From contig NZ_CP115463.1 in assembly GCF_027912495.1 (NCBI RefSeq), positions 372,001 through 436,000 on the forward strand: a stretch of 64,000 bases of DNA, given 5' to 3'. Position 1 is the stretch's first letter. Each line of letters opens with the position of its first letter. This DNA comes from Caulobacter sp. NIBR1757 (GTDB taxonomy: Bacteria > Pseudomonadota > Alphaproteobacteria > Caulobacterales > Caulobacteraceae). Under the pieces are notes generated by a model. The model saw only the letters and a list, made by a program, of their open reading frames with translations, was not told the origin of the DNA and did no database searches. A program made the position numbers and the translations under genes. Of the stretch, positions 7,151 to 14,948 are shown in pieces.

Positions 7151-8494
7151 CTACCCCGGCAGCCGGATCGTCGCCTTCAACCCGCCCAGCGCCGACTTCG
7201 CCAGCGTCACGTCCCCGCCGTGGCTGCGCGCCACGTCCCGGGCGATGGCCAGCCCCAGCCCCACGCCCTTGCGGTTCTGGTTGCGGCTTTCGTCCAGCCG
7301 GCTGAACGGCTTGAACGCCTCCTCGTAGCGGTCCTCGGGGATTCCCGGCCCGTCGTCCTCGACGACGATCTCGACCCCGCCCGTCGCCGTCGGACCGGCC
7401 GTGACCTGCACGGTCTTGCCGTGGCTGACGGCATTGGACACCAGATTGTCCAGCGCCCGCTTCAGGGCGTTGGGCCGCACCATTGCCGACAGTCCGGGCG
7501 GAACCTTCAACGCCACGCTGGCGCCCGTCCTTCGCGCGTCCTCGCAGTACTGGCCCAGCAAGGCGGCCAGATCGGTGCTCTCGACCGCCTCGGCCCCTTC
7601 GCCGCGCGCGAAGTCGAGGTATTCGTCGATCATGTGCTCCATCTCGGAGAGATCGCGTTTCATCGCCTCGTTGGACGCGCAGGGCTCGGCGAGCGCCAGC
7701 TCCAGCTTCAGCCGGGTCAGCGGCGTGCGCAGGTCGTGGCTGACGCTGGCCAGCAGCACCGTGCGCTGTTCCAGATGGCGCTGGATGCGGGCCTTCATCG
7801 ACAGGAAGGCCTGCGCTGCCTGGCGCACCTCGCGGGCGCCGTAGGGCTTGAACGGTTCCGGCCCTTCGACGCCCTTGCCGAACGCCTCGGCGGCCTCGGC
7901 CAGCCGCTCGATGGCGCGGACCTGGTTGCGGATGAACAGGATGGCGATCGCCGTCAGCAGCAGGGTGGCGCTGCCCATCCAAAGGATGAAGATCCAGCCG
8001 GAGGCGGCGAAGGCCCGCTCGCGCGGCGCATAGACCCGCATCACCCCGCCCTCGACAGGGACTTCGATGCCGACCCAGCTGTTGTAGCTGCGGTTGTTGA
8101 ACCAGAAGGGCCGGTCGAGCTTTCGCTCCAGCGCCGCTTCCAGGGCCCGGTCCTCCGGCGCGAAATAGGCCTGCTTGCGGGTGGCCGGCAGGGTCTCGCC
8201 GGGCTTGAAGGCCACCGACAGCGACAGGGCCCGCTCGGCCCGGTCGGCCAGCCGGGGCAGGCCGCCGGGGTCCTGCTCGTAGGTCTCGACGATCCAGACC
8301 ACGTCCCCGGCCAGGCTGTCGGTCAGGCCCGAACTCACCGCCTGCCAGTGCAGGTCGAAGAACAGGTAGGTGATCAGCCCCTGCATGATCGCCACCGGCA
8401 GGACGATGATCAGCAGGGTGCGCGCGAACAGGCTCTGCGGCAGCCACCGCTTGATGGCGCGCGGAATGAAGATGCGAAGGGCGCGGATCTTCAT
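7151..8494 (-). CDS. Sensor histidine kinase (EnvZ-like)
   Basis: This is an inner-membrane two-component sensor of about 447 residues. Two transmembrane segments (around TLLIIVLPVAIMQGLITYLFF and WIFILWMGSATLLLTAIAILFI) flank a periplasmic domain. Then come HAMP, the HisKA phosphoacceptor (SVSHDLRTPLTRLKLEL) and the HATPase domain with N box NLVSNAVSHG, G1 DDGPGIP and G2 GVGLGLAIA. The ATG at 8494 overlaps the stop of the DUF559 gene (ATGA); an alternative ATG lies at 8506. It is the partner of the OmpR-type regulator at 9081-9767, from which the DUF559 gene separates it. Confidence 0.9.
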   Translation of the reverse strand: MKIRALRIFIPRAIKRWLPQSLFARTLLIIVLPVAIMQGLITYLFFDLHWQAVSSGLTDSLAGDVVWIVETYEQDPGGLPRLADRAERALSLSVAFKPGETLPATRKQAYFAPEDRALEAALERKLDRPFWFNNRSYNSWVGIEVPVEGGVMRVYAPRERAFAASGWIFILWMGSATLLLTAIAILFIRNQVRAIERLAEAAEAFGKGVEGPEPFKPYGAREVRQAAQAFLSMKARIQRHLEQRTVLLASVSHDLRTPLTRLKLELALAEPCASNEAMKRDLSEMEHMIDEYLDFARGEGAEAVESTDLAALLGQYCEDARRTGASVALKVPPGLSAMVRPNALKRALDNLVSNAVSHGKTVQVTAGPTATGGVEIVVEDDGPGIPEDRYEEAFKPFSRLDESRNQNRKGVGLGLAIARDVARSHGGDVTLAKSALGGLKATIRLPG

Positions 8495-8790
8495 CGGCGG
8501 CGGCATTCGATCAGGGCGGCGATCCGCTCGGCGGTTTCCCTGGGCTGTTCGCAGGCGTCGCGGTCACGGATGCGGACGACCTCGAATCCTTGAGAACGCA
8601 GCCAAGTGTCGCGTTCGTGGTCTCGCAGTTCGGCTTCGGGCAGGCTGTGCCAGGCGCCGTCGACCTCGATGACGAGGCGGGTCGCGAGGTGGACAAAGTC
8701 GGGGATAAAGCGACCGATGGGGGCTTGTCGGCGGATGTTCAGCTTGAGAGCTCGAAGCGCCTCCCAGAGGCGGCGCTCACTGACGTTCAT
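8491..8790 (-). CDS. DUF559 domain endonuclease-like protein
   Basis: A DUF559 (Vsr/MTES_1575-related, PD-(D/E)xK fold) protein. Visible family features are SERRLWEALR, IRRQAPIGRFIPDFV, LVIEVDGAWHSLPEAELRDHERDTWLRSQGFEVVRIRD. The D of PDFV and the EVDG acid pair are the likely metal ligands. The conservative ATG is at 8790 (99 residues), but the upstream frame AAGQAKRLRRDM is also family-like, so translation may begin further up at an unrecognised start; no ATG, GTG or TTG in that frame was found before the repeat block. It separates a response regulator from its kinase and overlaps the kinase start by 4 bp. Confidence 0.75.
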   Translation of the reverse strand: MNVSERRLWEALRALKLNIRRQAPIGRFIPDFVHLATRLVIEVDGAWHSLPEAELRDHERDTWLRSQGFEVVRIRDRDACEQPRETAERIAALIECRRR

Positions 8791-8899
8791 ATCGCGGCGC
8801 AGGCGTTTAGCCTGGCCGGCGGCGCGTGGCGTGTAGGTGACGCGCTCATAGATTCCGCTTCCTCTGACGCCTTCCGGCTTCGGCGCCCCAGTGACACGA

Positions 8900-9066
8900 G
8901 AAATTTCTCCCTTCCCCCTCGAGGGGGGAAGGGTCGGGGTTGGGGGTGTGTCCACAGGGTGTCTGGATGAGCGCGTTTGGGCGCCGGCGCCCAAGTGCGT
9001 CTCTCCGGCCGGGCCGGTGCGCACACCCCAACCCAACCCTCCCCCCTCGAGGGGGAGGGCTTTGCT
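8900..9066. repeat. Inverted repeat block upstream of the DUF559 gene
   Basis: The two arms are CTTCCCCCTCGAGGGGGGAAGGGTCGGGGTTGGGGGTGTG and CACACCCCAACCCAACCCTCCCCCCTCGAGGGGGAGGG (described in parts: CCCCCTCGAGGGGG cores at both ends, GGTTGGGGGTGTG facing CACACCCCAACC). They enclose about 65 bp. It lies between the response regulator stop and the DUF559 start, and may have arrived with that gene. Confidence 0.7.
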
Positions 9067-9080
9067 TTGATCGCCCTCCA

Positions 9081-9767
9081 TCAATCCGGCGCCAGCAGAT
9101 ACCCGACCCCCCGCACCGTCTGCAGGTAGCGCGGGGTCTTGGGGTCGTCTTCGATCTTGCGGCGCAGGCGGGTGACCTGGACGTCCACGGCCCGGCCGGC
9201 CGCGTCGGCGTCGTCGCGGGCCAGGGTGTAGCGGTCGATCGGCGCGTGCGGCGCCTTGGCCAGCGTGCGCAACAGGTCGATCTCGGCCTCGGTCAGCCGC
9301 ACCAGCACGCCGTCGCGGGTCAACTCGCCGCGCACCGGATCGAACTGGCAGCGGCCGAGCGACACCGGCTGGTCGTCGCTGGGCCGCGGTCCGGCCCGGC
9401 GCAGGATGGCCTCGATGCGCAGCAACAGTTCCTGCGGTTCGAACGGCTTGGCGAGATAGTCATCGACCCCGGCGGTCAGCCCCTCGATCCGGTCGGCGGT
9501 CTCGGACCGGGCGGTCAGCATCAGGATCGGGGCCCTGGAGGCCGGCCCCGGCGTGCTTCGCAAGCGCTTGGCGAAGCTCATGCCGTCCTCGCCAGGCATC
9601 ATGACGTCGAGAATGACCAGGTCGAAGTCGAGGGTGTCAAGCAGACGGCCGGCCGCCCCGGCCTCGGCGGCCACGGTGACGCGGAAGCCGGCCCGGGTCA
9701 GGAACTGGCGAAGCAGATCGCGGATGCGGTCGTCGTCATCGACCACCAGCAGATGTCTGTCGCTCAT
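9081..9767 (-). CDS. OmpR-family response regulator
   Basis: A 228-residue two-component regulator. The receiver domain has the acidic pocket VVDDDDRIRD, the phosphoacceptor aspartate in DLVILDVMMPGEDG, the LTARSE switch threonine and the lysine in DYLAKPFEPQEL. The C-terminal winged helix (VRLTEAEIDLLRTLAKAP through VTRLRRKIEDDPKTPRYLQTVRGVGYLL) is OmpR/PhoB type. Its ATG overlaps the stop of the upstream MarR gene (ATGA), and its stop lies at 9081 beside a repeat block. It very likely serves the EnvZ-like kinase at 7151-8494. Confidence 0.92.
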   Translation of the reverse strand: MSDRHLLVVDDDDRIRDLLRQFLTRAGFRVTVAAEAGAAGRLLDTLDFDLVILDVMMPGEDGMSFAKRLRSTPGPASRAPILMLTARSETADRIEGLTAGVDDYLAKPFEPQELLLRIEAILRRAGPRPSDDQPVSLGRCQFDPVRGELTRDGVLVRLTEAEIDLLRTLAKAPHAPIDRYTLARDDADAAGRAVDVQVTRLRRKIEDDPKTPRYLQTVRGVGYLLAPD

Positions 9768-10246
9768 GGCTCCTCCCGCCTCGCCGTCAGGCGGGGACCC
9801 GCCAGGGAGGCGAGAATGCGCCGCCCCGCCGCCACTCCGTCAAGGCCTCCGTCGCGATAGGCCATGGCGATCAGGCCGCGCAGGTTGTCGGATACCCGGG
9901 ATTCAAAAGCCAGGCCCGCCGCTGTCAGCCGCGCCGGGCGACGCCGCGCGTCCAGCTCTCCCGGGACTTTCTCGGCCAGGCCATGGGCTTCCAGGTCGGA
10001 CAGGGTGCGGCTGGCCGCCTGTTTGGTCAGGGCGGTCAGGCGGGCGATCTCCTTCACACCGACACCGGGTCTCCTTCGAATGAGGAAGGCGGCGCGCCAG
10101 TGCGAGCGGCCGAGGCCCTGTGGCTCGGCCTCCATGGCGGCGTCCACCGCGTTCCAGATGGCGGTTTCGGCCAGCAGGACCAGCTCCAGCCCCAGATCCA
10201 GCTCCGATTCGCTGAGGATCAGGCGGGTGTCGGCAAAGGTATTCAT
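9764..10246 (-). CDS. MarR-family transcriptional regulator
   Basis: This 160-residue winged-helix protein has GVGVKEIARLTALTKQAASRTLSDLEAHGLAEKVPGELDARRRPARLTAAG, the MarR recognition helix and wing. I use ATG at 10246 (MNTFADTRLILSESE); another ATG lies 12 bp upstream. It heads a gene string with the response regulator (4-bp overlap) and is divergent from the aminotransferase gene with 77 bp between. A MarR protein in one transcript with a two-component pair is common in this group and suggests shared stress or envelope control. Confidence 0.87.
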   Translation of the reverse strand: MNTFADTRLILSESELDLGLELVLLAETAIWNAVDAAMEAEPQGLGRSHWRAAFLIRRRPGVGVKEIARLTALTKQAASRTLSDLEAHGLAEKVPGELDARRRPARLTAAGLAFESRVSDNLRGLIAMAYRDGGLDGVAAGRRILASLAGPRLTARREEP

Positions 10247-10323
10247 GCTATGGAGCACGCCGGTTTGCGTTGGACCGTTGGGCCCGGTCTGGCATACTGA
10301 AACGCATAGGAGAAATTATCCCG

Positions 10324-11214
10324 ATGTCCCTGGTTCCCTTCGATGATCGTGACGGCTGGATTTGGCTGGACGGGCAATTTGTGCCCTGGCGCGACGCGAA
10401 GGTGCACGTACTGACCCATGGTCTCCATTACGCCTCCTCGGTCTTCGAGGGTGAGCGGATGTACAACGGCGAGATTTTCGAACTGCGCGCCCACACCGAG
10501 CGGCTGTTCAAATCAGCCGAGATCCTGGACTTCAGGATCCCCTTCACGGTGGAGGAGATCGACGAGGCCTGCAAGCAGACCTGCGAGAAGAACGGCCTGA
10601 CCGACTGCTACATCCGCCCCATCGCCTGGCGCGGCAGCGAGATGATCGGCGTCTCGGCCCAGCAGACGAAGATCCACGTGGCCATCGCCGTGTGGGACTG
10701 GCCCAGCTACTTCGACCCGGAAGAGAAGAAGCGCGGCATCCGCCTCGCCCACGCCCTCTACCGCCGCCCGGACCCGGCGACCGCCCCGACCGACGCCAAG
10801 GCGGCCGGCCTCTACATGATCTGCACCATCTCCAAGCATGCCGCTGAGCGTGACGGCTACGCTGACGCCCTGATGCGGGACTACCGGGGCTATATCGCCG
10901 AGGCGACCGGCGCCAATGTCTTCTTGGTGCGCGACGGCGTGATCCATACTCCGACCCCGGACGCCTTCCTGAACGGCATTACCCGCCAGACGGTGATGAA
11001 ACTGGCCGGAGAGCGCGGCTACCAGATCATCGAGCGCCACATCCCGTTCGAGGAGCTGGGCACGTTCAGCGAGTTGTTCATCACCGGCACCGCCGCCGAA
11101 GTGACGCCGGTCGCCGAGGTCGGCGAGTTCCGCTTCACCCCGGGGACCATCTCCCTGACCCTGATGGACGACTACGCCAGGCTGGTTCGCGGGCAGGTCC
11201 CGGCGATGGCCTGA
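10324..11214 (+). CDS. ilvE: Branched-chain amino acid aminotransferase
   Basis: A PLP-dependent fold-type IV aminotransferase of 296 residues, transferring amino groups between branched-chain amino acids and 2-oxoglutarate in the cytoplasm. Family features visible are WIWLDGQFVPWRDAKVHVLTHGLHYASSVFEGERMY, CYIRPIAWRGS, GLYMICTISKHAAERDGYADALM (with the PLP-binding lysine in SKHAA) and EATGANVFLVRDGVIHTP. The ATG at 10324 is preceded by AGGAGA about 10 bases upstream; an upstream in-frame site would add 18 unlikely residues. It is followed by a palindromic repeat. Confidence 0.93.
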   Translation: MSLVPFDDRDGWIWLDGQFVPWRDAKVHVLTHGLHYASSVFEGERMYNGEIFELRAHTERLFKSAEILDFRIPFTVEEIDEACKQTCEKNGLTDCYIRPIAWRGSEMIGVSAQQTKIHVAIAVWDWPSYFDPEEKKRGIRLAHALYRRPDPATAPTDAKAAGLYMICTISKHAAERDGYADALMRDYRGYIAEATGANVFLVRDGVIHTPTPDAFLNGITRQTVMKLAGERGYQIIERHIPFEELGTFSELFITGTAAEVTPVAEVGEFRFTPGTISLTLMDDYARLVRGQVPAMA

Positions 11215-11220
11215 TACGGT

Positions 11221-11279
11221 CCTTCTCCCGCTTGTCGGGAGAAGGTGGCCCCGAAGGGGTCGGATGAGGGCAGCGCCGG
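11221..11279. repeat. Dispersed palindromic repeat, intact copy
   Basis: CTTCTCCCGCTTGTCGGGAG and CCCCGAAGGGG hairpins are followed by TCGGATGAGGGCAGCGCCGG. This is the same family as the copy interrupted by the IS110 element; it retains the GGATGAG/GGCAGC junction that the bridge RNA guides recognise. It sits just after the aminotransferase stop. Confidence 0.75.
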
Positions 11280-11309
11280 CTTCGACCGGGCTGCCATTTT
11301 CCTTTGAGG

Positions 11310-12389
11310 CTAGTTGATCAACCGCGCTTCGAGCTCCGCCAGCCGTGTCCGCGACCCCTGCAGTTCGGCGCCGTAGCGTTGCGGGTCCTCCGCCGCCAGG
11401 GCGCCGGCCAGTTCGACGCTCTCGCGGTAGAGGTCCAGGGCCCGCACGCGGTGGCCGCGGTCCTCGCGGGCGTCGGCCAGACGTTCGAGGGCGATGCTCA
11501 GGGCCCGGCGGTCGAGACGGCGGGCGCCGTGGTTGGCGATCAGCTTGCGGCGCAGGGCGACGGCGTCCTCATAGGCGCCGAGGGCGGCGTCGAGGCGGCC
11601 CTCGTCGGTGGCCATGTCGCCGACGTTGATCAGCGCCCCGGCCAGATCGGCGGCGGCCACCGGATCGGCCGGCTCGATCTCATGCAGCAGCCGGGCGTAG
11701 GACAGGGCGTGGCCATAGGCCTCGGCGGCGTCCTCGATACGCCCCTGGCCGCGGGCGAAATCGCCGAGGTCCTGGGCGGCGACCATGCGGTCGTGATGGG
11801 TCAGGGCCAGCTTCGGCAGGCGCTTCAGCATCTCCCCCGCCTCGCCCCACTTCTCTTCGCGGGCCTTGATCTTCAGCGAGGCGCGCAGCTGGCCGAAGGT
11901 TTCCTGCGGCGGACCCTGCGGATCGGGCCCGGGGGCCACCGGCGGCAGGTCGCGGCGCACGGGTGCAACAGCCACATCAACCGGCCCAGCGCGCACCGGC
12001 TCGGCCACCGGGGTCGGCGGCGCGGCGGTGATCGGGAAGGGCGAGGGACCGGGCGCGGTCGGCGCCAGGTTCAGTTTCAGATCCGGCGGCGGGTCCGGGT
12101 TGAGCACCGGCTGACCGACGGGCGGATCGTCGGCGAAGGTGATGGGCCGATCCACGCCGACCGGCAGCGACCGCCGGCTCTTGTTGCGGCTCGGCCAGAG
12201 GTTGACCAGCACGGCAAGGCCGCCGAGGCCCAGGGCGCCCCAGCCGATCAGCGGCCGCAGGGACTCGAAGTCCGCCAGGTCGAGGCCGGGCACGGCCGGC
12301 CCGATATTGCCGACCAGCGGCCGAACCACCATCCAGCCGGCGGCGGCGATCAGCAGCCCCAGCACCAGTCCGATGAGCCTTGCGGCCAT
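11310..12389 (-). CDS. Membrane-anchored TPR-like protein
   Basis: A 359-residue protein of unknown function. It has two N-terminal transmembrane segments (LIGLVLGLLIAAAGWMVV and LIGWGALGLGGLAVLVNLW), a long proline-rich linker (about residues 75-165), and a C-terminal helical region with repeats that resemble tetratricopeptide units (GRIEDAAEAYGHALSYARLL, GRLDAALGAYEDAVALRRKL, HRVRALDLYRESVELAGAL). ATG at 12389 starts directly at the first membrane helix. The layout suggests an inner-membrane scaffold whose soluble repeats bind partner proteins. Confidence 0.78.
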   Translation of the reverse strand: MAARLIGLVLGLLIAAAGWMVVRPLVGNIGPAVPGLDLADFESLRPLIGWGALGLGGLAVLVNLWPSRNKSRRSLPVGVDRPITFADDPPVGQPVLNPDPPPDLKLNLAPTAPGPSPFPITAAPPTPVAEPVRAGPVDVAVAPVRRDLPPVAPGPDPQGPPQETFGQLRASLKIKAREEKWGEAGEMLKRLPKLALTHHDRMVAAQDLGDFARGQGRIEDAAEAYGHALSYARLLHEIEPADPVAAADLAGALINVGDMATDEGRLDAALGAYEDAVALRRKLIANHGARRLDRRALSIALERLADAREDRGHRVRALDLYRESVELAGALAAEDPQRYGAELQGSRTRLAELEARLIN

Positions 12390-12524
12390 GATCGACACTC
12401 CCCGTCCCCTACAGTGACGGGAAAAGGGGTCTGCATTCAAGCCGGCGTCAAAACCCCACAACTGAGGGGGGAAGTTCGTTAACGGGCGCGACCGCCCGAC
12501 GGGCGCCGGGCGGTCAAACTGCCT

Positions 12525-12938
12525 TTAAAACAGCCAGCTCATGGGTCGGGGATAGGCTTCGTCCCGCGCCAGGTAGGTCGCGCCCAGCACCAGCCGGATG
12601 TACTTCCAGACCAGCAGGGCGGGCCCGAAGACGCCCAGGATGACCAGGCCCAGGATCAAGGCCGGGATACCGACCAGCACGAACGACAGGATGAACCCGA
12701 CCACGGTCAGGCCCAGACCGACCAGCACCCAGCCGATGCTGAGCCAGAAGGTGCGGATCAGCAGGGTGTAGTGGGTCTCCATCCGCGGACCGGCTCCGCC
12801 GCGCTGGGCGTAGGCGATGACCAGGCCGATCAGGGTGGTCAGGAAACCGGTGAAGGGCCCGATGAAATAGAGGCCGTAGATCACCGAGGGGATGACGCGG
12901 TCCTCGTGCGATCGGGCAACGCTGACAGTGTCAGTCAT
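12525..12938 (-). CDS. DUF4870-type membrane protein
   Basis: A 137-residue integral membrane protein. ATG at 12938 gives MTDTVSVARSHEDRVIPSVIYGLYFIGPFTGF; three to four hydrophobic segments follow (GLYFIGPFTGFLTTLIGLVIAYA, FWLSIGWVLVGLGLTVVGFILSFVLVG, ALILGLVILGVFGPALLVWKYI). This matches the DUF4870 family of small four-helix proteins with no established biochemical role. The frame continues upstream but without a plausible ribosome site. About 85 bp separate it from the membrane protein gene behind it. Confidence 0.75.
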   Translation of the reverse strand: MTDTVSVARSHEDRVIPSVIYGLYFIGPFTGFLTTLIGLVIAYAQRGGAGPRMETHYTLLIRTFWLSIGWVLVGLGLTVVGFILSFVLVGIPALILGLVILGVFGPALLVWKYIRLVLGATYLARDEAYPRPMSWLF

Positions 12939-13025
12939 CGTGGGGTTTCTTGCTCCGTTGGCGCCGGAAGTGGCGCATGGGCTTAATGTTGGGACCCGGC
13001 GGCCGTTCCGCAAATTAATACGCTG

Positions 13026-13541
13026 TCACCCCAGCAGCCCCGGCGGAATAGCCAGCGGGTCGAAGCGTCCCGCCCGCCGATCCAGCCAGGGGACCAGGGC
13101 CAGGGCGAGGATGGCGACGAAGGCCATGTGCGAGGCCAGGGCCAGGCCGATGTCGATCTGCCCGGCCAGGGCCGCGAAGCCGCCGACCGCCAGGGCCCCA
13201 CTGCCGAGAAGGACGGCCGCGCCGATCACCGTGCCCATGGTGGCCATGGCCGGAACCGTGAACCGGGCCGTCGGACTGGCCTGCGCCGTCGCCTTCGCCA
13301 GGGCGGCCACGAAGGGGGCGAAGGTCTCGGGGGCCGGGGTGGCTTTCAGAGAGAGGGCCTGGCCGGAGTAGACGCCCAGCTGGCCGCGCGGCAGGCCGAG
13401 GATGGCCCCCGCCGCCAGCCGTCCCCGGGCCGGGGTCAGGTGCAGGCGGCGCACGGTATTCAGCGCCACCCGCCGTTCGCGCTTGCCGCGCTGTTCGATG
13501 AGGACGCCGTCCTCCAGCCGCCAGGTGGTCAGCGGCTGCAT
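13026..13541 (-). CDS. Hypothetical membrane protein
   Basis: This is a 171-residue protein I do not recognise. The first 95 residues look like a small beta-rich domain (WRLEDGVLIEQRGKRERRVALNTVRRLHLTP, VYSGQALSLKATP), reminiscent of bacterial PH-like domains. Two hydrophobic segments follow (VPAMATMGTVIGAAVLLGSGALAVGGFAALAG and GLALASHMAFVAILALALVPWL). It starts 26 bp after the folB stop on the same strand, so it is probably in that transcript. Confidence 0.72.
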   Translation of the reverse strand: MQPLTTWRLEDGVLIEQRGKRERRVALNTVRRLHLTPARGRLAAGAILGLPRGQLGVYSGQALSLKATPAPETFAPFVAALAKATAQASPTARFTVPAMATMGTVIGAAVLLGSGALAVGGFAALAGQIDIGLALASHMAFVAILALALVPWLDRRAGRFDPLAIPPGLLG

Positions 13542-13567
13542 CGGACCAAGCCTGGCCGAATGGGCGA

Positions 13568-13990
13568 TCAGGCCCGCACCACGGTGATTTCCACGCCGGC
13601 GCCGGCCGCATGCGGGGCCAGGGCTTGCGGCTTGTCGACGCGAATGCGGGCGCGGGTGACGCGCGGATCGGCCATGACGCGGCCGGCCAGATGTTCGGCG
13701 TAGACCTCGACCAGCTCGATATGGCCCTCGTCGGCCACGGCCTTGGCGGCGGCGACGATGGTCTCGTAGTTGACGGTGTCGGCCAGCCGGTCGGCCCCCG
13801 ACCAGGCGACGTCCAGCTCGACATCGACGACCAGAGGCTGGGTGCGGCCCCGCTCGTGGGGATAGACTCCGACTTCGGCGTCGATCTGTATGCCGTGGAC
13901 GAAGATCTTGCTGACCACGACCTTGCCAGAAGGATGGGGGCCGGTCAGCATCGGTTGAGAGTCTGAATAGGTGGCGGGCAATACGGCCAT
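13568..13990 (-). CDS. folB: Dihydroneopterin aldolase
   Basis: This enzyme converts 7,8-dihydroneopterin to 6-hydroxymethyl-dihydropterin and glycolaldehyde in folate synthesis. Family features are KIFVHGIQIDAEVGVYPHERGRTQPLVVDVELDV (with the start of the FolB core), DTVNYETIV, HIELVEVYAEHLA (catalytic region) and VRVDKPQALAPHAAGAGVEI. The ATG at 13990 gives 140 residues, including about 25 extra N-terminal residues. It lies 11 bp downstream of the SDR reductase stop and forms a pterin-linked pair with it. Confidence 0.9.
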   Translation of the reverse strand: MAVLPATYSDSQPMLTGPHPSGKVVVSKIFVHGIQIDAEVGVYPHERGRTQPLVVDVELDVAWSGADRLADTVNYETIVAAAKAVADEGHIELVEVYAEHLAGRVMADPRVTRARIRVDKPQALAPHAAGAGVEITVVRA

Positions 13991-14000
13991 GACGGCCCCT

Positions 14001-14747
14001 CTAGCCGGAGACAATGTCGGGCGTGCGCCAGCCGAGATGCTGGCCCGCGTCCACGGCGATCATCTGGCCGGTCACTGACGGTGCGTCAATCAGATAGCGC
14101 AGGGCGGCGGCGATCTCGTCCGGATCGACCGGCTTGCCGAGCAGGGTTCCGGCGACCTCCGCCTCGAACTCGCCGGGGACCTGATGCACCGACGGCAGGG
14201 TCGGGCCCGGCCCGATGCCGTTGACCCGGATGTGGGGGGCCAGGGCCTGGGCCATGGTCCTGGTCGCCGACCAGAGGGCGGCCTTGCTGAGGGAATAGCT
14301 GAAGAACTGCGGATTGGGCCGCAGCACCCGCTGGTCCAGGATGTTGACGATCAAGCCGTTGGTCCCGCGTGGCAGCCGCAGGGCGAAGGCCTGCGACAGC
14401 AGCACCGGCGCCGTAAGGTTCACCGCCAGATGGGCGTTCAGCCCGTTGGCGTTGAGGCTGTTCAGGCTGTCGTCCTCGAACAGCGAGGCGTTGTTGATCA
14501 GCAGGGTCACGGGTCCCAGCCGGCCGGCGGCGTCGAGCAGGGCCGAGGCGGTGACGGGATCGGCCAGATCGCCGGTCAGGGTCAGACAGTTGACGCCCAG
14601 CGCCGCCGCCTCCTGGGCCAGGCTGTCGGCGTCTTCGGGATGGCTGCGGTGATGGATGGCCAGGTCATATCCGGCGCCCGCCGCGGCGAGGGCCAGGCCG
14701 CGGCCGATGCGGCGCGCGGCGCCGGTGACGAGGGCGACGCCCCTCAC
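14001..14747 (-). CDS. SDR-family oxidoreductase, FolM/pteridine-reductase-like
   Basis: A 248-residue short-chain dehydrogenase. The NADP site is TGAARRIGRGLA, with the arginine pair typical of pteridine reductase-like SDRs. NNAS and the active-site Y-x3-K (FSYSLSKAALW) are present, preceded by DQRVLRPNPQ. The C-terminus VTGQMIAVDAGQHLGW is also family-like. The start is GTG at 14747; upstream codons have no standard start before the small peptide gene. Being next to folB supports a role in dihydropterin or dihydrofolate reduction, but other substrates are possible. Confidence 0.85.
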   Translation of the reverse strand: MRGVALVTGAARRIGRGLALAAAGAGYDLAIHHRSHPEDADSLAQEAAALGVNCLTLTGDLADPVTASALLDAAGRLGPVTLLINNASLFEDDSLNSLNANGLNAHLAVNLTAPVLLSQAFALRLPRGTNGLIVNILDQRVLRPNPQFFSYSLSKAALWSATRTMAQALAPHIRVNGIGPGPTLPSVHQVPGEFEAEVAGTLLGKPVDPDEIAAALRYLIDAPSVTGQMIAVDAGQHLGWRTPDIVSG

Positions 14748-14761
14748 GGCCTGGACCGTCC

Positions 14762-14851
14762 TCAGTCGAGCCGGCCGAACTCGTAGAGGTTCAGGGCGCC
14801 GAGGGCGACCACGAACAGGACGATGATGCCGATGGCGATATAGCCGGTCAT
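14762..14851 (-). CDS. 29-residue single-span membrane peptide
   Basis: The frame runs from ATG at 14851 to TGA at 14762 and reads MTGYIAIGIIVLFVVALGAL, then NLYEFGRLD. It is one hydrophobic helix with a short polar tail. A GGAG ribosome site lies nine bases upstream. It is 14 bp upstream of the SDR gene on the same strand, so it is probably the leader gene of the SDR-folB transcript. It fits the pattern of tiny inner-membrane proteins that bind and adjust larger complexes; function unknown. Confidence 0.62.
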   Translation of the reverse strand: MTGYIAIGIIVLFVVALGALNLYEFGRLD

Positions 14852-14948
14852 GGCTTTGGCTCCGCGATTTCGTTGCGGCGGTCCTAGCGCCGCCGGGCGG
14901 GGCGGGCAAGCGATTGCGCGCGGGGCCGGGCTGGCTCAAGCTGGCCTC

